A DNA stretch of 64,000 nt from Actinokineospora enzanensis DSM 44649 (GCF_000374445.1 NZ_KB894427.1:62001-126000), one strand, 5' to 3'. Shown: positions 26,956 through 36,191, numbered from the stretch's first letter. Numbers and translations: made by a program. Notes: a model not told the origin generated them from the sequence alone.

Positions 26956-27761
26956 GGGCGCGCTACCTGGGCATCGCGGCGATCGTGGTGTACTGCCTGG
27001 CGCCGTTCTACTGGATGCTGGTGTCCAGCCTGCGCCGCACCAACGACATCTTCGACTCCTCGCCGTGGCCCAGCCCGCTGTCGTTCGAGTCCTACACGGC
27101 CGCTTTCGCGCCCGGCAACGGTTTCCTGCGGGCGCTGCTCAACAGCTTCATCGTCGCGGGCGTGACCACGGCGCTGGTGCTGCTGTTCGCGACGCTGGCC
27201 GCCTACGCGCTGGCCCGGGTGGAGTTCCGGTTCAAGAACGCGGTGCTCGCGCTGATCATCGCCACCAGCATGTTCCCCGGCATCTCGCTGCTGGTGCCGC
27301 TACTGCGGCTGTTCTCCGACATCGGCTGGATCAACACCTACCAGGCGATGATCGTGCCGAACATGGGCGCGGTGCTCCCGCTGGCGGTGTGGAACCTGAC
27401 CGCGTTCTTCCGCCAGATGCCGCACGAGCTGGAGGAGGCCGCGCAGATCGACGGCTGCACGCAGGGCCAGGCGTTCATCCGGGTCATCCTGCCGGTCGCC
27501 GCGCCCGGGGTGTTCACCACCGCGATCATCACCTTCATCGCCGCCTGGAACGAGTTCATCATCGCGCTGTCGGTGGTCAACCGGCAGGAGCTGAAGACCG
27601 CGCCGGTGATCACCAGCCAGTTCACCGGAACCAGCCGGTTCGACTCGCCGTTCGGCACCCAGATGGCGGCGGGCGTGATCGTGACGATCCCGCTGGTGAT
27701 CCTGGTACTGCTGTTCCAACGCCGGATCGTGGCGGGGCTGACGGCGGGCGGGGTGAAATAG
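26952..27761 (+). CDS. Sugar ABC transporter permease 2 (MalG/SugB type)
   Basis: 269 residues, ATGA overlap with permease 1. EAA loop ELEEAAQIDGCTQGQAFIRV; six membrane helices. The operon ends here without an ATP-binding gene, so energising by a shared multiple-sugar ATPase (MsiK-like) elsewhere is expected, as in streptomycetes. A sequence GTCCACTGTGTAC lies between its stop and the convergent gene. Confidence 0.9.
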   Translation: MRARYLGIAAIVVYCLAPFYWMLVSSLRRTNDIFDSSPWPSPLSFESYTAAFAPGNGFLRALLNSFIVAGVTTALVLLFATLAAYALARVEFRFKNAVLALIIATSMFPGISLLVPLLRLFSDIGWINTYQAMIVPNMGAVLPLAVWNLTAFFRQMPHELEEAAQIDGCTQGQAFIRVILPVAAPGVFTTAIITFIAAWNEFIIALSVVNRQELKTAPVITSQFTGTSRFDSPFGTQMAAGVIVTIPLVILVLLFQRRIVAGLTAGGVK

Positions 27762-27783
27762 GACCGTCCACTGTGTACGTCAG

Positions 27784-28233
27784 TCAGTCGGCATCCTTCT
27801 GCTCCGGCGGGACGACCGGAGTCCAGAACCCGTCGAGGATGGGGGATGGGGCGACAGGTGGGATGGCGGCGGCCCGGCGGCGCGCCACGAGCGTCTCGAC
27901 GACCAAGGTGACCAGGGCGGCTGCGTAGAGCAGGGCGACGGGCGACCAGGCGACGGCGTGGAAGAAGCCGAAGAACGCGGCGTATGCGGGCGGTGCCCAC
28001 CGCCACGCGCGCAGGCCCAGCATCAGGCGGACCAGCACGACGGCGACGACGGCGGTGAGCGCCATGACCGTGAGCCCCAGCAGGCCCAGGATCCCGTCCT
28101 CGATGGGGTTGCCGCCGACACCCGACGGGTCGTCCGGCGACGGGCCGCCCACGTCCACCAGCGACAGGATGTACACCTGGACACCCGCGCACACCAACAC
28201 GATCCAGTCCGACCAGCGCATCGCCACGGACAC
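27784..28233 (-). CDS. Four-helix membrane protein, unknown
   Basis: 149 residues from GTG at 28233 (ATG at 28221 possible). Four predicted membrane segments: WIVLVCAGVQVYILSLV, LLGLTVMALTAVVAVVLV, WAPPAYAAFFGFFHAVAW and VALLYAAALVTLVVETLV. There is a Pro/Gly-rich extracellular loop and a short polar tail. No recognised domain. Convergent with the sugar permease operon, 22 bp apart. Confidence 0.65.
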   Translation of the reverse strand: MSVAMRWSDWIVLVCAGVQVYILSLVDVGGPSPDDPSGVGGNPIEDGILGLLGLTVMALTAVVAVVLVRLMLGLRAWRWAPPAYAAFFGFFHAVAWSPVALLYAAALVTLVVETLVARRRAAAIPPVAPSPILDGFWTPVVPPEQKDAD

Positions 28234-28348
28234 CGCCCCCGTCCACCTCGACCCGGTTCAGCCGAACCGAATAGTCGCATGTGGACGTAATGTGTGGACT
28301 CCGGGGAGAAGACCTACACCTGGCGAACCCGACGCGCGCCGGGTGGGA

Positions 28349-29317
28349 TCACGCGGCGAACTCGGCCGTGGCGCGGTCGTGGGCCGACTGGTCGGCGCCC
28401 AGCTGGTCCAGACCCAGCCGGGCGGCGCCGACGATCGGGGGCGTCCGGGCGACCAGCAGGCGGGCGTGCGGGGCGCGGGCGGCATAGCCCGCCTCGACCG
28501 CGGACATCAACCGGGCGGGACCGCCGGTGAGCACGCCGCCGCCCAGTACGACATCGGTGGGCGTGTCCAGCAGGTCCAACCGGCGGATCACCGACAGGCC
28601 GAGCAGACACACCTCCTCGGCCATCCGGTCCACAAGGGACACCGCGACCGGGTCGGTGGAAGCGAACAGCGGATGGGTCAGCTCGGTGAGCCGGTGCCGG
28701 GGGATCTCACCACAGTGGATCGCGATGGCGACCTCGGTCGCACTGGCCGCGTCGAAGTGCGCGCGCACCGCGTCGACCAGCTCGGTCGGCTCGCCGCGGC
28801 CGTCCTCGGCGCGCACGGCGTGCCAGAGGACCAGCTTGCCCAGGTGTCCCCCGCCGCCCCAGTCGCCGGTCAGCGAGCCGAGGGACGGGAAGCGGGCGAC
28901 GCGGCCGTCCGGGCCGACGCCCGCCGCGTTGACGCCCGCGCCGCACACGACGGCCACGCCCCACTCGCGCGTGGTGCCCGCGCGCAGCAGGGCGAAGGTG
29001 TCGTTGCCGATCTCGACCGTGGTGCCGATCCGCCTGCGCAGGAACTCCTCGCGCAGCGCGACCTCCTCCTCGGGCAGGTCCGCGCCCGCGAGGTAGGCGG
29101 CGACGTGGTCGGCGAACGGCGCCTCGGTCGACAGCAGTTCGGCGGCGGTGCGGACCACCACGTCGACGGCGGCGGCCACGCCCACCGAGTGCGGTTCGAA
29201 CCCGGGACCGCGCCCGCGCGCGAGCACGGTCCCGTCCGCGCGCAGCAGCGCGATGTCCGTCTTGCTGTTGCCGCCGTCGACGGCGAGCAGCGTCCTGCCC
29301 GCCGGGTGCACGGTCAC
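28349..29317 (-). CDS. BadF/BadG-family sugar kinase (CsnK-like glucosamine kinase)
   Basis: 322 residues from GTG at 29317, overlapping the upstream stop. The actin-like ATPase fold is clear: phosphate 1 motif LLAVDGGNSKTDIAL, phosphate 2 VVCGAGVNAAG, DWGGGGHLGK and adenosine motif VVLGGGVLTGG. In Streptomyces the csnK gene of the csnR-K operon occupies the same last position and encodes a glucosamine kinase of this family. The gene order here supports the same role: phosphorylating glucosamine released from imported oligomers. Confidence 0.82.
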   Translation of the reverse strand: MTVHPAGRTLLAVDGGNSKTDIALLRADGTVLARGRGPGFEPHSVGVAAAVDVVVRTAAELLSTEAPFADHVAAYLAGADLPEEEVALREEFLRRRIGTTVEIGNDTFALLRAGTTREWGVAVVCGAGVNAAGVGPDGRVARFPSLGSLTGDWGGGGHLGKLVLWHAVRAEDGRGEPTELVDAVRAHFDAASATEVAIAIHCGEIPRHRLTELTHPLFASTDPVAVSLVDRMAEEVCLLGLSVIRRLDLLDTPTDVVLGGGVLTGGPARLMSAVEAGYAARAPHARLLVARTPPIVGAARLGLDQLGADQSAHDRATAEFAA

Positions 29318-30576
29318 TTGACCGGTGCCCAGGGCAGGAACTCGTGGTTGACCTCGATCAGCCGCGCGGCCAGCTTCTCCGCCACCGACACCTGGCCGAT
29401 CAGCGGGTGCGCCAGCAGCGCCTCGGTGACCAGGTCGGCCCCACCGGTGATGGCGGCGCGCACGGCCAGCGTCTCGTAGGCGGACACGTGCCCGATCAGC
29501 CCGGCCATCAGCGGCGACACCGGGGCCACCGGCCAGGTCTGCGCGCCCGCGGCGGTGACCGTGGCGGGCACCTCGACGACCGCGTTGTCCGGCAGGAACG
29601 GCAGCGTGCCGTTGTTGCGGACGTTGACCACGTGCACGTCGCCGCCCTCGCCGAACAGCGACGCCAGCAGCGCCACCGCCGCCTCCGAGTAGAACGCCCC
29701 GCCGCGGCTGCCCAGCAGGTCCGGCTTGGTGTCCACGGCCGGGTCGGCGTAGAGCTCCAGCAGCTTGCGCTCCACGTCGGCGACCGCGCTGGCCCTGGTC
29801 GGCGACACCCGCTGCTCCTCGACCACGGCGTCGTGCTCGTAGAAGTAGCGCAGGTAGTAGGAGGGCACCACGCCCAGCTTGCGCAGCACGTGCTCGGGCA
29901 GGCCGACCTGCTTGGCCACCGCCGCGCCGTGCTCGTCGAGCAGCCGGGGCAGCACGTCCTCGCCGCGCACGTAGACCGCGCGCTCCCAGGTGAGGTGGTT
30001 GAGCCCGACGTGGTCGAGCGCCACCCTGGCCGGGTCGACGTCCAGCAGCGCGGCGAACCGCCGCTGGAAGCCGATGGCCACGTTGCACAACCCGATCGCC
30101 CGGTGCCCGGCGTCCAGCAGGGCCCGGGTGACGATGCCGACCGGGTTGGTGAAGTCCACGATCCAGGCCCGGGGAGCGACCGCGGCGATCCGGGCGGCCA
30201 CGTCGAGCACCACCGGCACGGTGCGCAGGGCCATGGCCAGCCCGCCCGCCCCGGTGGTCTCCTGCCCGACGCAGCCGCACTCCAGCGGCACCGTCTCGTC
30301 CTGGTGGCGCATGGCCTGGCCGCCGACGCGGAGCTGGACCAGCACCGCGTCCGCGCCCGCCACGCCCAGCTCCAGCTCGGTGCTGGTGCGCAGGCGGGCG
30401 GGGTGTCCGGCGCGCGCGAGGATGCGCCCGGACACCCCGGCCACCAGCTCCAGCCGGTGTTCGTCGGTGTCGATCAGCACCAGCTCGCTGACCGGCAGCT
30501 CGGCGTGCAGCCGCGCGATGCCGTCGACCAGCTCCGGGGTGTAGGTCGAGCCGCCGCCGACGACCGCGAGTTTCAC
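29314..30576 (-). CDS. GH4 glycosidase (CsnH-like)
   Basis: 420 residues from GTG at 30576. Family 4 glycosidases use NAD+ and a metal through a redox-elimination mechanism. Visible are the NAD motif AVVGGGSTYTPELVDG, the metal ligands Cys164 (LCNVAIGF) and His194 (GLNHLTW), and the GAFYSEAAVALL region. The usual length is 420-450. GTGA overlaps couple it to the permease upstream and the kinase downstream. By synteny with csnH it would split chito-oligosaccharides or a related glucosaminide in the cytoplasm; the alternative is a phospho-beta-glucosidase. Confidence 0.85.
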   Translation of the reverse strand: MKLAVVGGGSTYTPELVDGIARLHAELPVSELVLIDTDEHRLELVAGVSGRILARAGHPARLRTSTELELGVAGADAVLVQLRVGGQAMRHQDETVPLECGCVGQETTGAGGLAMALRTVPVVLDVAARIAAVAPRAWIVDFTNPVGIVTRALLDAGHRAIGLCNVAIGFQRRFAALLDVDPARVALDHVGLNHLTWERAVYVRGEDVLPRLLDEHGAAVAKQVGLPEHVLRKLGVVPSYYLRYFYEHDAVVEEQRVSPTRASAVADVERKLLELYADPAVDTKPDLLGSRGGAFYSEAAVALLASLFGEGGDVHVVNVRNNGTLPFLPDNAVVEVPATVTAAGAQTWPVAPVSPLMAGLIGHVSAYETLAVRAAITGGADLVTEALLAHPLIGQVSVAEKLAARLIEVNHEFLPWAPVK

Positions 30577-31484
30577 TTGATGGCTCCCGAGGTGAGTCCG
30601 GCCTGGATCTGACGCTGGAAGGCCAGGTAGACCAACAGCGCCGGGATGATCGTCATGCTCAACGCGGCGAACAGGCCGGGCCAGTCGGCCTGGTAGCCCG
30701 CGTTCGTCGAGATGTTGGCGATGCCCTGGGTGAGCACCCACTTGTCCGGCACCGACCCGGACAGCAGCACGATCGGCAGCAGGTACTGGTTCCACTGGCC
30801 GATCACGTTGAAGATCGTGATGCTGATCAGGCCCGGCTTGGCCATCGGCACCATGATCTGGAAGAACGTCCTGGTGTGCGAGGCGCCGTCGATCATGGCA
30901 GCCTCCGCGATGGACACCGGCAGGCTGCGGAAGAACGCGGACAGGAAGAAGACCGTGAACGGCAGCGAGTACGCGATGTACACCAGGATGAGCCCGAGGT
31001 GGGTGTCGAGCAGGCCCAGGTTGCGCACGACGAAGAACAGCGGCACCAGCGCCAGGAACACCGGGAACACCATGCCGGAGACGAACAGGGTGTAGATGAG
31101 CCGGTTGCCCCGGAACCGGAACCGCGCCAGCACGTACGCGGCCATGGAGCCGAGCAGCATCGTGCCCGCGGTGGAGCAGACCACCACGAGGACGCTGTTC
31201 CACAGGTACTGGCCGATGTTGGCCTTCTCCCACGCGCGACCCCACGAGTCGAACTTTATCGACGTGGGCAAGCTCAGCGGGTCGGTGAAGATCTGCGTGT
31301 TCGTCTTGAACGAGGCCAGGAACGTCCACAGGATCGGCGCGATCACGGTGATCGCCCAGAGCACCAGCGCCGCGTGCGAGAGACCGCCCAGGACGGGGTT
31401 GCTCCGGCGCTCCGCCCGCCCCGGGGCGGCCCGCGTCGGCTGCGCGGGCTCGGCGGGGCGTTCGGCTGTCATGTTGGCGGTCAT
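30573..31484 (-). CDS. Chito-oligosaccharide ABC permease (CsnG-like)
   Basis: 303 residues from ATG at 31484 in an ATGA overlap. A polar N-terminal extension of about 35 residues is followed by six membrane helices and the EAA loop SIAEAAMIDGASHTRTFFQI. Member of the MalG-type permeases; pairs with the gene upstream. Confidence 0.88.
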   Translation of the reverse strand: MTANMTAERPAEPAQPTRAAPGRAERRSNPVLGGLSHAALVLWAITVIAPILWTFLASFKTNTQIFTDPLSLPTSIKFDSWGRAWEKANIGQYLWNSVLVVVCSTAGTMLLGSMAAYVLARFRFRGNRLIYTLFVSGMVFPVFLALVPLFFVVRNLGLLDTHLGLILVYIAYSLPFTVFFLSAFFRSLPVSIAEAAMIDGASHTRTFFQIMVPMAKPGLISITIFNVIGQWNQYLLPIVLLSGSVPDKWVLTQGIANISTNAGYQADWPGLFAALSMTIIPALLVYLAFQRQIQAGLTSGAIK

Positions 31485-32383
31485 GCGTACTCGATCCGTT
31501 CCCGCCGGGTCACCCGCAGGGTGAGCACGGCGAACAGCAGGCTCAGGACGAACAGCGCGACACCCATCGCCGAGGCGACGCCGTACTTGGAGAACCGGAA
31601 GGTGCGCCAGATCTCCAGCGGCAGCACGGTGGTCGAGCCGTCCGGGCCGCCCTGGTCCACCGACAGCGTGGACACGATGGCGAACCCGTCGAAGGCCAGG
31701 ATGCCCAGGTAGACCCAGGCGACCTGGACGGTGTCCCAGAGCAGCGGCAGGGTGACCCGGAAGAACATGCCCATCCGGGTGCAGCCGTCCAGCTCGGCGG
31801 CCTCGATGACCTCCTTGGGGATGGAGGACATGCCCGCGGCGAAGAGCACCACGTAGAAGCCGACCTGCTGCCAGATCAGCACCGCGATCAGCGCCCACAG
31901 CGCCAGGCCGGGTTGGGTGAGCCAGCCGACCGGGGCGATGCCGAAGATGTCCAGGATGCCGTTGAGCACGCCGCCCTTGTCCGGGCGGTACACCGCCTGG
32001 AACAGCACGCCGATCACCGCGACCGCGAGGACCTGCGGGAAGAAGAACACGGCCTGGTAGAAGCGTGAGCCCTTCACGCCTCTCGTGCCCGCCCCCATGT
32101 TCAGCAGGAAGGCGAAGAACAGGGCGATGACCAGCGTCACCGCGGGCAGCGAGAGCAGCAGCAGCAGGTGGTGGCCCACCGCGGCCTTGAACGCGTCGTT
32201 GTGGAACAGGTCCTCGAAGTTCTTGAACCCGACCCACTGCGGGGGCTTCGAGAAGCCCTTCCAGTCCGTGAACGCGAGGTAGAACGCCTGGAAGTAGGGC
32301 CCGATGACGAACACCAGGTACAGGATGACCGGCAGCGCCAGGAAGCCGATGACGAACCTGGCGCCGCCGCGGGGCATCCTCAC
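31481..32383 (-). CDS. Chito-oligosaccharide ABC permease (CsnF-like)
   Basis: 300 residues from GTG at 32383, overlapping the stop of the binding protein. MalF-type permease with WKGFSKPPQWVGFKNFEDLF in the first periplasmic loop and EAA loop VIEAAELDGCTRMGMFFRVT. All five genes of the operon overlap by 4 bp, so subunit stoichiometry is set by coupled translation. Confidence 0.88.
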   Translation of the reverse strand: MRMPRGGARFVIGFLALPVILYLVFVIGPYFQAFYLAFTDWKGFSKPPQWVGFKNFEDLFHNDAFKAAVGHHLLLLLSLPAVTLVIALFFAFLLNMGAGTRGVKGSRFYQAVFFFPQVLAVAVIGVLFQAVYRPDKGGVLNGILDIFGIAPVGWLTQPGLALWALIAVLIWQQVGFYVVLFAAGMSSIPKEVIEAAELDGCTRMGMFFRVTLPLLWDTVQVAWVYLGILAFDGFAIVSTLSVDQGGPDGSTTVLPLEIWRTFRFSKYGVASAMGVALFVLSLLFAVLTLRVTRRERIEYA

Positions 32384-33807
32384 GAGGTGCGGTTCTGCTT
32401 GGTCACGGACGAGTCGTTGCGCACGGCGTCGGCCTTGGCCTGCACGTCCTTGCAGAACTGCTCGGCGTTGATGCGACCGAACATCAGCGCGTTGGTCTTG
32501 GAGCGCAGCTCGGTCTCGAACTCCTTGTACCAGTCCTCGAACAGGTTGTAGGTGATGATGTTGCTACCGGCCTTGTTCAGGGCGTCGTTGGTGCTCTTGT
32601 TGCCCGGCGAGAGCGGCAGGCCGTCGGCCGCGCCCTTGACCACGGTGATGTTGCCGGTCTTCTCGGTGAAGCCGCGCGCGCCGTCCTTGGACAGCATCAT
32701 CCGCAGGTACTCCAGGCCACCGGCGGTGTTCTTCGCCTTGGACGGCACGATGTAGGCCTCGCCTGCCGCGGCGCGCAGGGCGCCGAAGGGCAGCTTGTCC
32801 GAGGAGGACACGCTCGGGGTGGCGGTGAGCGCGTACTGGAAGGTCGCCGGGGTCTGCTCCTTCTGCTCGTTCTCCAGCCAGGAGCCGGACGGGTAGAAGC
32901 CGACGTGGCCCTGGTTCTGCGAGGTCTGCACCTCGGTGTGGGTCAGGCCCTCGAAGCTGGGGTCGAGGTACTTCTTGCCGATCGCGGCCCACTTCTCGGC
33001 CGACTGGCGGACCGGGTCGGAGGTCCAGACGCCGTCCTTGAGGTTGTCCATGTCGATGAGCACCTGGTTGCCCGCGATCTTCGCGGCGGTGATGGCGATC
33101 ATCCAGTACATGTAGTACGAGGCGTTCTTGCCCGCGTAGGCGAACGGCTGCAGGCCGGCGGCCTTGATCTTGCCGAGGAGGGCGTCGAACTCCTCGAAGG
33201 TGGTGGCCGGGGTCCAGTTGTTCTTGGCGAACAGCGCCGAGTCGTACCAGAGGCCGTACGCGGTGTAGATGTACTTCATCTGGAACGGCTTGCCCGCGAT
33301 CAGGCCCGCCTCGATGGTGCCCGGCATCAGCGTGTCGCGGACCTTGCCGGAGCCGCCGAGCGCCGGGGCGTCGAACAGCTGGGAGAGGTCGAGCAGCTGG
33401 TTCTCGGACTGCAGGGCGCCCGCGTCCATCAGGTCGCTGCCGGAGTTGGCGATCACGTCCGGCAGGTCGCCGCCCGCGAAGCGGGGCTGCTGGGTCTGCG
33501 CGATCTGCTGGGTCGGGACGTGCTTGATGGTGGCCTGCGGGAAGGCCTTCTTGTACATCGGCTCGTGCACGTCGGTCGCGTAGGCGTCGCCGAGACCGCC
33601 CTTGAAGATGACGACCTCAAGCGGGGCGTCGGCCTTCACACCGAACGGGTTCTCCGCGGAGACCGGGCCCGCGGGCGCGGTGGTGGACGGGGTGCCGGAG
33701 TCCGAGGACCCGAAGGCACAGGCCGACAGCGGACCGGCCGCGAGCGCGGCCATCCCCAGCCCCTTGAGCATCGTTCGGCGACTGGGATTCTGCGGTAGCG
33801 CGGACAT
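32380..33807 (-). CDS. Chito-oligosaccharide-binding lipoprotein (CsnE/NgcE-like)
   Basis: 475 residues from ATG at 33807, with AAGGAG upstream. Twin-arginine-type leader (NPSRRTMLKGLGMAALAAG) ending in lipobox LSAC (Cys30), so a Tat-exported lipoprotein is likely. The body is a family 1 solute-binding protein (IANSGSDLMDAGALQSENQ, SYYMYWMIAITAAKIAG, VGFYPSGSWLENEQKEQTP), matching NgcE/CsnE-type aminosugar binding proteins. It leads the operon. A DasR-type site lies 95 bp upstream. No csnR-type ROK repressor gene is present in front, unlike in Streptomyces. Confidence 0.85.
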   Translation of the reverse strand: MSALPQNPSRRTMLKGLGMAALAAGPLSACAFGSSDSGTPSTTAPAGPVSAENPFGVKADAPLEVVIFKGGLGDAYATDVHEPMYKKAFPQATIKHVPTQQIAQTQQPRFAGGDLPDVIANSGSDLMDAGALQSENQLLDLSQLFDAPALGGSGKVRDTLMPGTIEAGLIAGKPFQMKYIYTAYGLWYDSALFAKNNWTPATTFEEFDALLGKIKAAGLQPFAYAGKNASYYMYWMIAITAAKIAGNQVLIDMDNLKDGVWTSDPVRQSAEKWAAIGKKYLDPSFEGLTHTEVQTSQNQGHVGFYPSGSWLENEQKEQTPATFQYALTATPSVSSSDKLPFGALRAAAGEAYIVPSKAKNTAGGLEYLRMMLSKDGARGFTEKTGNITVVKGAADGLPLSPGNKSTNDALNKAGSNIITYNLFEDWYKEFETELRSKTNALMFGRINAEQFCKDVQAKADAVRNDSSVTKQNRTS

Positions 33808-33901
33808 GTTCGGGGCTCCTTCGACCGTCACGCGACCGGTTCGCGAGGCCCGCCCACTATCGGGGCGGCCCCCCTGGCCGGGCAATCGGACAGATGGGTG
33901 A

Positions 33902-33917
33902 TTTGGTCTAGACCATA
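33902..33917. promoter_or_regulatory. DasR-type site upstream of csn-like operon
   Basis: TTTGGTCTAGACCATA contains a perfect 12-bp palindrome TGGTCTAGACCA and agrees at 12 of 16 positions with the DasR element. It sits between the operon and the long non-coding region. Confidence 0.75.
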
Positions 33918-34786
33918 CTCCGGGGATATCCGCTTGGCCAGCACTGATACCGAACTGGATCATGCCAGATTCCAACGCACCACCGCGTGCCGGATCGGGT
34001 GATTTTGCCACTTGACGGTGTCGTCGGAAGACACCAGAGTATGCCGTTTCGGTCGCGGTTACCCGTCGGTCGGATCGGTTCCGGTTTGTCGGATCCTTCT
34101 CGGTGGACACGCTCCCGGAACGGTCGCGCGCGGCTCCGGCGGGGCGCCGCGGTCCAATCGCAACAGAGCTGTCACCGAGGCGTTGTCAACCGTGCGGGAC
34201 CCGCCCGACTTCGTTCCGTAGCCAGGGAAAGCGGCTCGTCGGCGGAGAGCGCTCCGGGACCCCCGTCCGCGCCGCTCCCCCGCCTTCTCCAACGATCCGA
34301 CCCCCGATGGTGTTCCGATGTGGAGAAGTAACCGCGGCCGACCCGAAGCGGTCGACGGGCGCCCGGAACGCCATTCCCGGCAGCCCGCGGCGGATTCCGG
34401 CCGATTAATGTCGGACATCAGATGTCCTCACCCGAACCGGTGGCCGCCCCCGGGCAAGATCCACCGGGGATCGGGATTGTCGACGAGCGGGCGCGGAATG
34501 GCACACAAGGGCATGGGGCGGCCGTGGGAAAGCCGCGGACCGCCATTGTTGCCGGGCAAGATCCACGATCCCGCCGCATTGTCCCGACCGCGCGGATTGG
34601 GCGCCGAATCCGCGGGCAACCGCCCCGACCCGGCCGCACCGGCGCGCGGCGGCCGGTATGCACCGTAGGTATAGCAGACCGCCCGCGGCGGGCACCACGT
34701 GGACACGGGCAACCCTGTTGCCCGATCGAACACCCCGCCCGGGTCAGGACGGGCACGGTTTCGCCTGGCAGGCCGTGTGGCACGGT
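33918..34786. other. Long intergenic region with a 15-bp direct repeat
   Basis: About 870 bases separate the csn-like operon and the fluoride-channel genes. CCGGGCAAGATCCAC occurs at 34450-34464 and again at 34552-34566, 102 bp apart, flanked by G/C-rich dyads. Open frames on both strands here have atypical composition and no ribosome binding sites. I see no gene and no match to the fluoride riboswitch consensus. Confidence 0.5.
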
Positions 34787-35158
34787 ATGCCGGTGCGCAA
34801 CGAACCGATCCCGGCACGCACCGTCGCCGCCGTCTCGGCGGGCGGCGTGCTCGGCGCGCTGGCCAGGTACGGGATCGGCGTGGCCTGGCCCGGCCCGTGG
34901 GCCACGGTGGCGATCAACCTGGTGGGCTGCCTGGTCATGGGCTGCGTGATCGTGGCGGTGCCCGAGCGGCTGCGGCCGTTCCTGGCCACCGGCGTGCTCG
35001 GCGGGTTCACCACCTTCTCCACCTACTGCGGCGACGTACAGCACCTGTTCGCGACCGGGCGCTCGGTCGAGGGCGGCCTCTATATGGTGCTGACGCTGGT
35101 CGGCGCGCTGGCCGCCGCCGCGCTGGGGGCGGCCGTGACGCGCCGGGTGGTCGAGTGA
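34787..35158 (+). CDS. crcB: Fluoride exporter subunit (CrcB/Fluc)
   Basis: 123 residues from ATG at 34787. Four membrane helices with the conserved GALARYGIG and GGFTTFSTYCGD (the TTFST break) of Fluc channels, which expel fluoride. It overlaps the next crcB gene by 4 bp. Two-gene pairs are expected to form heterodimeric channels. Confidence 0.9.
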   Translation: MPVRNEPIPARTVAAVSAGGVLGALARYGIGVAWPGPWATVAINLVGCLVMGCVIVAVPERLRPFLATGVLGGFTTFSTYCGDVQHLFATGRSVEGGLYMVLTLVGALAAAALGAAVTRRVVE

Positions 35159-35472
35159 ACGTGCTGGTCGTCGCGCTGGGCGCGGCCGTGGGGGCGCCGC
35201 TGCGGTACGTCATCGGCCGCAGGCTGCGCACTCCGTGGGGCACGCTGGTGGCCAACCTGCTGGGCAGCTTCGTGCTGGGCGTGGTGATCGCGACCGCCGA
35301 CCCGCAGTGGCGGCTGCTGCTGGGCACCGGCTTCTGCGGCGCCCTGACCACGTACTCCACCTTCGCCTACGAGACCACGCTGCTGTCCCGGCGGCGGGCA
35401 CTGGTCAACATCGGGGTGTCCGTGGCGGGCGGGATCGCGGCATTCTGGACGGGACTGGTCCTCGCCGGATAG
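35155..35472 (+). CDS. crcB: Fluoride exporter subunit, second copy (CrcB/Fluc)
   Basis: 105 residues from GTG at 35155 in a GTGA overlap. GAPLRYVIGR, NLLGSFVLG and GALTTYSTFAYE motifs are intact. It is shorter than its partner, lacking an N-terminal extension. Together they form the paired dual-gene arrangement known from many Gram-positive bacteria. Confidence 0.9.
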   Translation: MNVLVVALGAAVGAPLRYVIGRRLRTPWGTLVANLLGSFVLGVVIATADPQWRLLLGTGFCGALTTYSTFAYETTLLSRRRALVNIGVSVAGGIAAFWTGLVLAG

Positions 35473-35483
35473 GGGTCGCCCGC

Positions 35484-36122
35484 ATGAAGATCTACGCCGA
35501 CCGCCCGGCGCGGCGGGGCGCGCAGCTGCTCGCCGACGCCGCGGCGGTGCTGGTGGTGGTGCTGTCGGTCTGGCTCGCCCTGCACGTCCGCGACACCGTG
35601 CTCGACCTGCGCGCGCCCGGCGACCGGCTGATCGACGCGGGCACCGCGCTGCGCGGCACGTTCGACACCGCCGCGGCCAAGGCCGAGGAGCTGCCGCTGG
35701 TGGGCGACGCGTTGGCGCGGGCGCTGCGGCCGGGCTCGGACGCGGGCACCCGGATCATGGACGCCGGGTGGCGGCAGATCGCAGCGGTGGAGAACCTGGC
35801 GTTCTGGCTGACGTTCGTGCTGGTCGCGGTGCCGGTGGTGCTGGTGCTGACCACCTGGCTGCCACTGCGGGTGCGCTACGCCCGCCAGGCCACCGGCGCG
35901 CTGCGGCTGCGTGCGCTCGGCGCGGCGGGCCACGACGTGCTGGCCCTGCGCGCGCTGGCCACCCAGCCGCTGGGCACGCTGGCGGACACCGGCCCGGTCG
36001 CGGGCGGCTGGCGGACGGGCGACCCGGCGGCCATCCGGGTGTTGGCCGACCTGGAGCTGCACCGGCTGGGGCTGCGCCGGGTGTCGAACGACGGGGACGC
36101 GGCCCCCTCCGGTCGGCCCTAG
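35484..36122 (+). CDS. Two-helix membrane protein, unknown
   Basis: 212 residues from ATG at 35484. One membrane helix near residues 16-36 (DAAAVLVVVLSVWLALHV), an extracytoplasmic helical region of about 75 residues, a second helix near 110-130 (AFWLTFVLVAVPVVLVLTTW) and an Arg-rich cytoplasmic domain with a Leu-rich heptad-like stretch. It follows crcB by 11 bp and may be co-transcribed. Family not recognised. Confidence 0.65.
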   Translation: MKIYADRPARRGAQLLADAAAVLVVVLSVWLALHVRDTVLDLRAPGDRLIDAGTALRGTFDTAAAKAEELPLVGDALARALRPGSDAGTRIMDAGWRQIAAVENLAFWLTFVLVAVPVVLVLTTWLPLRVRYARQATGALRLRALGAAGHDVLALRALATQPLGTLADTGPVAGGWRTGDPAAIRVLADLELHRLGLRRVSNDGDAAPSGRP

Positions 36123-36191
36123 CCGCCGCGACCGCGGGCGTGGTTCGGTCGGAGGCCGACCGGTTTCGCCACACGACCGCGGGAGGTCTGG

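Noticed and set aside
34600-34786. Fluoride riboswitch before crcB
   Set aside because: I looked for the GG-x-GATGG and CTGATG-type blocks and did not find them.
34405-34817. Minus-strand ORFs upstream of crcB with repeated ILPG-containing segments
   Set aside because: The repeated residues only reflect the DNA direct repeat. There is no start site signal, and amino acid composition is atypical.
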